From: an uncultured Christensenella sp.
GTDB taxonomy: Bacteria; Bacillota; Clostridia; Christensenellales; Borkfalkiaceae
Length of the DNA stretch: 11,231 nucleotides
Assembly (NCBI GenBank): GCA_910579585.1
Contig: CAJTVA010000044.1
Coordinates: forward strand, 1-11,231
Direction of reading: 5' to 3'
Shown here piece by piece: positions 5,829-11,231 of this stretch. The position numbers were made by a program, and so were the translations under genes. Under the pieces are notes generated by a model that saw only the letters and a list, made by a program, of their open reading frames with translations, made no database searches and had not been told where the DNA came from. Every line of letters begins with the position of its first letter. The stretch's first letter is position 1.

Positions 5829-5857
5829 ATTATACCATATAATTTTAATTTTGTAAA
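5829..5857 (-). promoter_or_regulatory. Predicted extended -10 promoter for the lipoprotein gene
   Basis: On the minus strand, TTTACA (5857-5852, five of six) and TATAAT (5834-5829, six of six) are separated by 17 nt, with TGG before the -10. This is the best-scoring promoter by eye in the window. The leader would be about 50 nt long. The core is identical over 13 bases to the sugar-kinase promoter at 3530-3542. Confidence 0.78.
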
Positions 5858-5876
5858 AACTTTTCTGCACAAAATC

Positions 5877-5905
5877 TTCAAAATGCAACCAAATTATGAT
5901 ATAAT
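5877..5905 (+). promoter_or_regulatory. Predicted extended -10 promoter for addB-addA
   Basis: TTCAAA (5877-5882, four of six) and TATAAT (5900-5905, six of six) are separated by 17 nt, with TGA before the -10. The expected transcription start is around 5911-5913, only some 12 nt before the addB ATG at 5924. Confidence 0.7.
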
Positions 5906-5923
5906 GGTTTCGATTATTCACAT

Positions 5924-8900
5924 ATGAGATACGCCGTTAATTGCGCGGCTTTGTCGGTTGCGCTCGAACAACTTAAAAAAATCGTCAAAGAAAACGAAGA
6001 AAAGGGCAAAAAAACCGTAATTTTTTGCGAGGACAGGCTTTCGCTTGCCGCCGAGCGCACGGTTTGCGCCGCGGTCGGCGGCACTTTTTTAACCTCGGTT
6101 TACACCCTTGCAAGGTTCTTATCGGGCGAAAAGGGCAAGGCGGACGACGTCTTGTCCAGTCAGGGCTCCGCTATGGCGATAAGAAAAATCATCGAGGAGA
6201 AGAAAAACAGCCTTACTCTTTTCAAAAAGCTTTCGGCGGCGGGTGCGGCGCAGTCGGTTTACGATACAATTGCGCTGTTGTATTCCTCGCGCGTGTCGGC
6301 GGAGGACGCCGCACAGGCGGCGAGGGAAGGCGGCATTCTGGGCGGAAAGTTGCACGATTTGGCGATTATATACTCCGAATACGAAAAATACCTCGAAGAA
6401 AGCGGCAAAAAAGACAGAAACGCGTATTTGAGGGAGCTTGCCGCTGTCGTTTCCGAAAGCCCCAAAATCAAGGGCAGTACGGTGGTGTTTCTGGGCTTTC
6501 AGGCGCTGACCTGCACCACGGCGGAGTGCGTACGCGCGGCTTTTTCCGCCGCAGAAAACATATACGGTCTATTTATAGGCGGCAAAGAAGAGGTATACGT
6601 TAACGAAGCCGCCGCAACCTATATTTCGGTCGCTATCGAATTTGGCGGCGCAAAAGTTTCGACCGCAACAGGCGAAAATACTGCGGAAGCCGAGATTTTG
6701 CGTCGTGCGCTTTACAACCCCGAAAGCTTCTATTTGGTCCCTGTGCCAACCGATAAAGTAAATATTTACGAGTCCGCCGACGAAGAGGAAGAACTCGAGT
6801 TCATAGCCGTCAACATCAAAAAACACGTTCAAAGCTTAAACGAACGCTATGCGAAGATTTCGGTTATGCTTCCCAACCTCGAGGAGGGGGAGCGCGCCCT
6901 TTCCCGCGTTTTCGCGCGCTATAAAATTCCCTATTACGCAGACAGGCGGCTGTCCCTTGCAGAGCATTCGCTTTGCGCGTTCGTTGTAAATTATCTGCTC
7001 TGCGCGGTTACGGGTTGCGAGTTTTCTGAAGTCGACGAGATTGTGGCTTCGCCCTATTTCCCTGCGGAGCGTGCAGAAAAGGACGTTTTCCGCAATTATT
7101 TGTTAAGATTCGCAAACTACCGCGGCGGAGTAAAGCGCGTCCCCCGCGAAGACGCGTTTAAAAACTACGGACAGGACGAAGAGGTTGTAAAAGCGACGGT
7201 CGACAAAGTAAGAAGTACTTTTTTGGAAGGGCTTGCGTATTTGACCGTAAAAGGCGGTATTTCAAGCATATGCAGGGGGCTACGCTCGCTTTTGACGGCG
7301 TTTAAGGTTGAAGAAACGCTCAAAAATACGGCGGAAAAGTTCGCCGATATCAAGCCCGCCGTCGCGCAGTTTTCTTCGCGCGCGTACGAAAGTATGCTTT
7401 GCGTTCTGGATGAAGCCGAGAGCATTTCGGGCGACGTCAGCTTAAAAGAGTTTGTTAAAATCTTAAAAAGCGGCTTTGCGGCGATGAAAATTTCTCTCAT
7501 TCCCCCTAAGTCCGACGCGGTTTTCGTCGGCGACCTTGCTACAACCGCGAACACGGGCAGCAACGTCGTTTTTGCCGCGCACCTTTCGGGCGAAGTGCCC
7601 GACGCAAGCTCGGACACATCTCTTTTAACCGACAGGGAAATTTCGGCTTTGGAGGGCGTTAACCTCAACATATCCCCCAAGATACGGCAAGTAAACGCGA
7701 GAAAGAGGGAGACCTGCGCGCTCAATATCTGCGCATTCAGGAAACAGCTTTACCTTTCCTATCACCGTCAAGGCGGCGACGAAAGCGGCGCAAGCGAGCT
7801 TATTTCCTACGCCGCGGCGGCGTTCTGCACTGGCAAGGGAGAAAAGAAAGAACCAGTGACGGTGAAAAAGGTTCAGACCCTGCACCGCGCCGTGCCCTAT
7901 TATTGTAGCGAGCCATTGCCCGCAATCAGGTTTTTAAGGAAGTTTTCTTCCGTAGAGTTCGCGCCGTCGGTGTACAAAGTCCTTAAAAACCACGGCTTTG
8001 AAAACGAGGCGTCCGCCGCGCTGAAAATGCCCGTTAAACGCGCCATATCCTGCGGTCAACGGCTTTATCTTGGCGGCAAAGCCAGCCTTTCGCCCACTAC
8101 TTTGGAAAGCTATTTTTCCTGCCCGTATTTGGGCTTTATGCGCCAGGGGCTAAGGGTGCAGGAGCGGGAAGAGGGCGCTGTCCGCCCCGTTGATACGGGT
8201 AACTTTATTCACGCGGTCTTGCAGGACCTTGCAAAGGAAGCCGACGCAAATTGTTCCGAAGAAAGCTTTTCCGCACTGGCAAAAAAGGTCGCGGAAGAAA
8301 AGCTTTCCAAACCGCCCTATTCTTCGCTTGTGGACAGCAAAAGCGGCAAGTACCTTTCGGGCGCGCTTTTAAGCGAAGCCGTTCAGATTGCAGACGGAAT
8401 GTTCAAGCAGATTAAAAATTCCTCGTTCAGGCTTTCGAAAGCCGAGTGCGGTTGCGAAGTACGGCTTGACGGAGTAAACGTTTACGGCAGAATCGACCGT
8501 GTCGACGAAAGCGGCGATATGGTTAGAATTATCGATTACAAAACGGGCAATATCGACGCAACCCCCGCAAAATACTATACAGGCGCTAAATTACAGCTTC
8601 CGCTGTACCTTCTGGCGGTGTCCGACGGCAAGCGCGCGGCAGGCGCGTATTACTTTCCCGCTTCAATCGAATACCGCGACAAAAAGGACGGGGTTTTCCG
8701 CTTGCAGGGCTTTATGGACGGCAGTGAAGAAGTCGTTAAAGCGTCGGATACGACCGTTCAGCCCAAAAAGAAGAGCGATTTCGTGAACGCGTACCTTTCG
8801 GGCGGGCGTTCGGAAAGCGCTATGGCGCGGTGTGATTTCAACGACTTTTTGGAGTATTCCAAGCTCGTCGCGTCTGTCGGCGCCAAAGAAATGCTTTCGG

Positions 8901-9067
8901 GCAATATCGAACCCTCCCCCGCAGAGGGCACCTGCCGTTATTGCAAGGCGGGCGGGAGCTGCGGCGTCAATCTCGGCAAAAACGCTGAGGAGCGCATACC
9001 GCGGTCGGTGAAGTGCTCGGAGATTGCAGAGCTTGTGAGGAGGGAAAAGAATGAGACCGACCGATGA
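5924..9067 (+). CDS. addB: AddB subunit of the AddAB helicase-nuclease (RexB-like)
   Basis: A 1047-residue AddB/RexB-type subunit. With AddA it unwinds and trims double-strand DNA ends until it meets Chi, preparing 3' tails for RecA. The C-terminal third is a PD-(D/E)xK nuclease of the RecB family: GNFIH (H763), GRIDRVD (D858), IIDYKTG (D871, K873) and the QLPLYL motif (Q891). The Fe-S staple cysteines known from AddB are all present: C733 in SCPYLGF, then C1004-x2-C1007-x5-C1013 near the C-terminus. The N-terminus starts MRYAVNCAALSVALEQLKK and lacks the Walker A motif G-x-x-G-S-G-K-T that begins Bacillus AddB, as in streptococcal RexB. The middle (roughly residues 280-720) is the expected inactivated helicase-like core. 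Length is slightly under Bacillus AddB. No Shine-Dalgarno precedes the ATG, and the leader seems very short. It overlaps addA by 17 nt. Confidence 0.93.
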   Translation: MRYAVNCAALSVALEQLKKIVKENEEKGKKTVIFCEDRLSLAAERTVCAAVGGTFLTSVYTLARFLSGEKGKADDVLSSQGSAMAIRKIIEEKKNSLTLFKKLSAAGAAQSVYDTIALLYSSRVSAEDAAQAAREGGILGGKLHDLAIIYSEYEKYLEESGKKDRNAYLRELAAVVSESPKIKGSTVVFLGFQALTCTTAECVRAAFSAAENIYGLFIGGKEEVYVNEAAATYISVAIEFGGAKVSTATGENTAEAEILRRALYNPESFYLVPVPTDKVNIYESADEEEELEFIAVNIKKHVQSLNERYAKISVMLPNLEEGERALSRVFARYKIPYYADRRLSLAEHSLCAFVVNYLLCAVTGCEFSEVDEIVASPYFPAERAEKDVFRNYLLRFANYRGGVKRVPREDAFKNYGQDEEVVKATVDKVRSTFLEGLAYLTVKGGISSICRGLRSLLTAFKVEETLKNTAEKFADIKPAVAQFSSRAYESMLCVLDEAESISGDVSLKEFVKILKSGFAAMKISLIPPKSDAVFVGDLATTANTGSNVVFAAHLSGEVPDASSDTSLLTDREISALEGVNLNISPKIRQVNARKRETCALNICAFRKQLYLSYHRQGGDESGASELISYAAAAFCTGKGEKKEPVTVKKVQTLHRAVPYYCSEPLPAIRFLRKFSSVEFAPSVYKVLKNHGFENEASAALKMPVKRAISCGQRLYLGGKASLSPTTLESYFSCPYLGFMRQGLRVQEREEGAVRPVDTGNFIHAVLQDLAKEADANCSEESFSALAKKVAEEKLSKPPYSSLVDSKSGKYLSGALLSEAVQIADGMFKQIKNSSFRLSKAECGCEVRLDGVNVYGRIDRVDESGDMVRIIDYKTGNIDATPAKYYTGAKLQLPLYLLAVSDGKRAAGAYYFPASIEYRDKKDGVFRLQGFMDGSEEVVKASDTTVQPKKKSDFVNAYLSGGRSESAMARCDFNDFLEYSKLVASVGAKEMLSGNIEPSPAEGTCRYCKAGGSCGVNLGKNAEERIPRSVKCSEIAELVRREKNETDR
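9037..9044 (+). promoter_or_regulatory. Strong internal ribosome binding site for addA
   Basis: GAGGAGGG inside the last codons of addB lies 6 nt before the addA ATG at 9051, an almost ideal match and spacing. It decides the addA start and contrasts with the missing site in front of addB. Confidence 0.85.
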
Positions 9068-11231
9068 ACAGATTGCCGCAATCGAAGCCCGCGGCAAAAC
9101 CATAGTTTCGGCTTCGGCAGGCAGCGGCAAGACTTTTGTAATGATTGAAAAACTTGTTAACGCCGTGGCGAACGGGGTTGATTTGGACGATATTCTAGCC
9201 GTGACGTTCACAAAAAAGGCGGCGGCGCAGATGAAAGAAAAACTGCGCTCGTCCATAATAAAGCGAATAGAGGGCGCGGGCGAAGAAAAACCGCGCTTAA
9301 AAGCCCAGCTTTCGAAAATTTCTTCCGCAAATATCTCGACTATTCACTCGCTTTGCGCAAGACTGATAAGGACCTATTTTTACGCTTTGGACGGGGTGGA
9401 CTCGGGCTTCGACATAATTTCGTCGGACGACGCCGTTGCAAGAGATTTAAAATCTCGCGCCGCCGACAATCTTTTCGAACGGCTGTACGAAACGGACGAT
9501 AAAAACTTTAAACTTCTTTTATCCTGCTTTATGAAAAAGCGGAACGACGCGTCGGTTAAAAAACTGCTTTGGGAAGCGTACGATAAATTGCGTTCGGTTG
9601 CGCGCTATGAAAGCGTTTTGAAAAACGCGGCGGATATTTACGCCGAAGCGGGCTTCAAAGCACTTTCGGACGGCTACTTCGAAACGTTGAAAAACAGGAT
9701 AGACCCCCTGATATGCGCCGTTGAACGCTTTAAAGAGGACTTCCCCGCGACTAAAAAAGCGGCGGCTTACAACGCGCTTTTCGAGGAAATGCTCTGCGCC
9801 TTAAAAACATACAAAACCGTGGGGCTGTTCGGCGCGAAGCCCGCGCTGACCGTTTCCAGAAAGCCCGTCGATGCGCCCGAGGACAAGGAAGCAGGCGCGT
9901 CGTTCAAGGCTTTCAAGGATGGAATCAATAAAAAATACGCCGCCTTGTGCCCGGACTTGGAAAGCGAGGAAAAGGAGCGTGAGTATTTTATAAAAAGCGG
10001 CGGGGTTGCTACTGCCTTTTCGGACGTTTTATTGCAATTGGATAGGGAATATGCCGCAGTTAAGGCGGACGAGAATAAGCTAGACTACAATGATTTAGAG
10101 CATCTTACCCTGCGCCTTTTAGCCGATGAAGTTATAAAAAAGGAAATTAATTCGGGCTTTAAATACATATACGTTGACGAGTATCAGGACGTCAACCCCG
10201 TGCAGGAAGAGATAATATCTTCACTTTCGGGCGAAACGTTTCTTGTCGGCGACGTAAAGCAGGCGATTTACGGTTTCAGGGGCAGTAAGTCTGTGTTTTT
10301 TACGCGCAAGTTCGAAAATTTCAAACAGGGTTTCGGTAATGCGTTGAACCTTTCAAGCAATTTCAGAAGCTCGGACGGGGTTTTAAACTTCGTAAATACG
10401 GTTTTTTCCGAAATTATGCGCCCCGACACCTGCGGAGTGGACTACGCGGGTTGCCCTATGCGCGCGGGCGGGCAGTACCCCGAGGGTTACGGCGAGGTAA
10501 AAATTCACGTTTTCGGTAAGGAAGAGGAAGAAGAGAGCGAGCTGAAAGTCTATTCAGTACTGGGTAGCGGGCAAAAAACCCGCCATTCGCGCGAGGGGCT
10601 TGCTGTTCTGGAAATCGTCGAAAAGGAGCTTTGCGGCACCCATTACGACTTAAAAGCGGGAAAATTCGTGCCCACGCGCCTTTCGGACATCTGTATTTTA
10701 ACGCGCAAAAACAAGGGCGAGTCTGTGGACGGAATCGTCCGCACACTGACGGACCGCGGCTACGCGCTTTCGGGCGCGCAGGAAGCGAATATCTGCGAGC
10801 TGTCGGAAGTCAAACAGGTCTTAGACATACTTTCGCTTATCGACAACGCCGAGCAGGACGTCCCCCTGGTTACCGCGCTTTTATCGCCTTTGGGCGGGTT
10901 TACCGAAGACGAGCTTGCAAAAATAAGAATTGCTTTTCAAAACGAAAAGTCGCCGTTGCCGTTCAGAAAATGCTGTGAAAAATACCTGAAACTTCCCGGT
11001 GAAATATCGCAAAAGTTGAGCATATTCGGGGGGCAATTGCAAAAACTTAGGGATTTAGCCGAGGTTTTGCCCGCAGGCGAGCTTATAGACGCGCTTTTGG
11101 AAGAGTTCGGGCTGGAGTGCGGTTTGGGCGCGGGCGGAGAAGCAAAAGTCAAAAATATTTTAAGGTTGCGGGAAGAGGGCGCGTCTCTGCCTCTTGCCGC
11201 TTTTTTAAGAAAGATAAAGACTGGCGGGTAC
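9051..11231 (+). CDS. addA: AddA helicase-nuclease subunit, 3' end off the window
   Basis: From the ATG at 9051 the frame is open for 727 codons to the right edge. AddA proteins are usually about 1200 residues, so the C-terminal part, including the AddA nuclease domain, is missing only because the window ends. It is a UvrD/Rep-type superfamily 1 helicase: Q-motif region TDEQIAAI (4-11), Walker A SASAGSGKT (20-28), LAVTFTKKAAAQMKEKL (motif Ia, 49-65), ISTIHSLCARLIR (95-107), Walker B VDEYQDVN (D376, E377), and motif III GDVKQAIYGFRGS (400-412), then NFRSS (motif IV-like). It works as the 3'-5' motor and one of the two nucleases of AddAB in double-strand-break repair. The start overlaps the addB end by 17 nt in a different frame, so translation is probably coupled, which suits a one-to-one complex. 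I saw no in-frame stop or frameshift in the visible part. Confidence 0.95.
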   Translation, partial: MRPTDEQIAAIEARGKTIVSASAGSGKTFVMIEKLVNAVANGVDLDDILAVTFTKKAAAQMKEKLRSSIIKRIEGAGEEKPRLKAQLSKISSANISTIHSLCARLIRTYFYALDGVDSGFDIISSDDAVARDLKSRAADNLFERLYETDDKNFKLLLSCFMKKRNDASVKKLLWEAYDKLRSVARYESVLKNAADIYAEAGFKALSDGYFETLKNRIDPLICAVERFKEDFPATKKAAAYNALFEEMLCALKTYKTVGLFGAKPALTVSRKPVDAPEDKEAGASFKAFKDGINKKYAALCPDLESEEKEREYFIKSGGVATAFSDVLLQLDREYAAVKADENKLDYNDLEHLTLRLLADEVIKKEINSGFKYIYVDEYQDVNPVQEEIISSLSGETFLVGDVKQAIYGFRGSKSVFFTRKFENFKQGFGNALNLSSNFRSSDGVLNFVNTVFSEIMRPDTCGVDYAGCPMRAGGQYPEGYGEVKIHVFGKEEEEESELKVYSVLGSGQKTRHSREGLAVLEIVEKELCGTHYDLKAGKFVPTRLSDICILTRKNKGESVDGIVRTLTDRGYALSGAQEANICELSEVKQVLDILSLIDNAEQDVPLVTALLSPLGGFTEDELAKIRIAFQNEKSPLPFRKCCEKYLKLPGEISQKLSIFGGQLQKLRDLAEVLPAGELIDALLEEFGLECGLGAGGEAKVKNILRLREEGASLPLAAFLRKIKTGGY

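Noticed and set aside
6025..6603. A 192-codon plus-strand frame inside addB
   Set aside because: It is glycine/arginine-rich out-of-frame translation of addB with no ribosome binding site.
7165..7725. A 186-codon minus-strand frame inside addB
   Set aside because: It is a shadow of addB coding, with no start signals and no recognisable domain.
8663..9256. A 197-codon minus-strand frame spanning the addB-addA junction
   Set aside because: It is antisense to two clearly real genes and has low-complexity alanine/serine composition.
1..11231. Possible defence island or new multi-gene system around AddAB
   Set aside because: AddAB is a standard housekeeping recombination pair, and its neighbours are single metabolic or lipoprotein genes under their own promoters. 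I saw no CRISPR-like repeats, reverse transcriptase, nuclease-ATPase pairs or toxin-antitoxin modules.

Overview
The window looks like ordinary chromosome from an anaerobic, low-to-mid GC Firmicute of the Clostridia class, quite possibly an uncultured gut lineage. The evidence is an AddAB-type (not RecBCD) recombination enzyme with the Fe-S cysteine set of AddB, a clostridial-style HIT protein, a GltD-like flavoprotein with two Cys4 sets, vegetative promoters with extended -10 elements, and G-rich Shine-Dalgarno sites. The exact lineage cannot be fixed from the sequence by eye.

Layout, left to right. (1) Positions 1-661 are visibly more A/T-rich and look accessory. A short unrecognised gene runs leftwards off the window (1-182, minus). 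Divergent from it is a small XRE-type repressor (221-448), followed at once by a second XRE-type gene (459-661) broken by a nonsense codon and a frameshift. (2) 676-2432 is a rightward two-gene unit: an extended -10 promoter, a HIT-family nucleotide hydrolase/transferase (731-1150), a ten-G Shine-Dalgarno tract, a GltD-like NAD(P)H/FAD/Fe-S oxidoreductase (1174-2391), and a hairpin terminator shared with the converging gene on the other side. (3) 2451-4656 holds a divergent pair: a PfkB-family kinase resembling 2-keto-3-deoxygluconate kinase (minus) and a D-2-hydroxyacid dehydrogenase (plus). Their promoters lie back to back, and a small inverted repeat is centred on one -35 box. (4) 4630-5771 holds a second shared terminator and a leftward gene for a lipoprotein of unknown function. 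(5) 5877-11231 holds addB and addA (addA cut by the window edge), the two subunits of the double-strand-break resection helicase-nuclease. They are translationally coupled by a 17-nt overlap.

Most genes are stand-alone housekeeping or metabolic units; only addB-addA and probably HIT-oxidoreductase work as operons. I found no CRISPR array, tRNA, rRNA, complete insertion sequence or riboswitch, and no convincing undescribed multi-gene system. The most notable points are the doubly inactivated XRE gene, the G10 tract inside a ribosome binding site, the loss of the Walker A motif in AddB, the Shine-Dalgarno-less short leader of addB, and a repeated promoter core upstream of two unrelated leftward genes.
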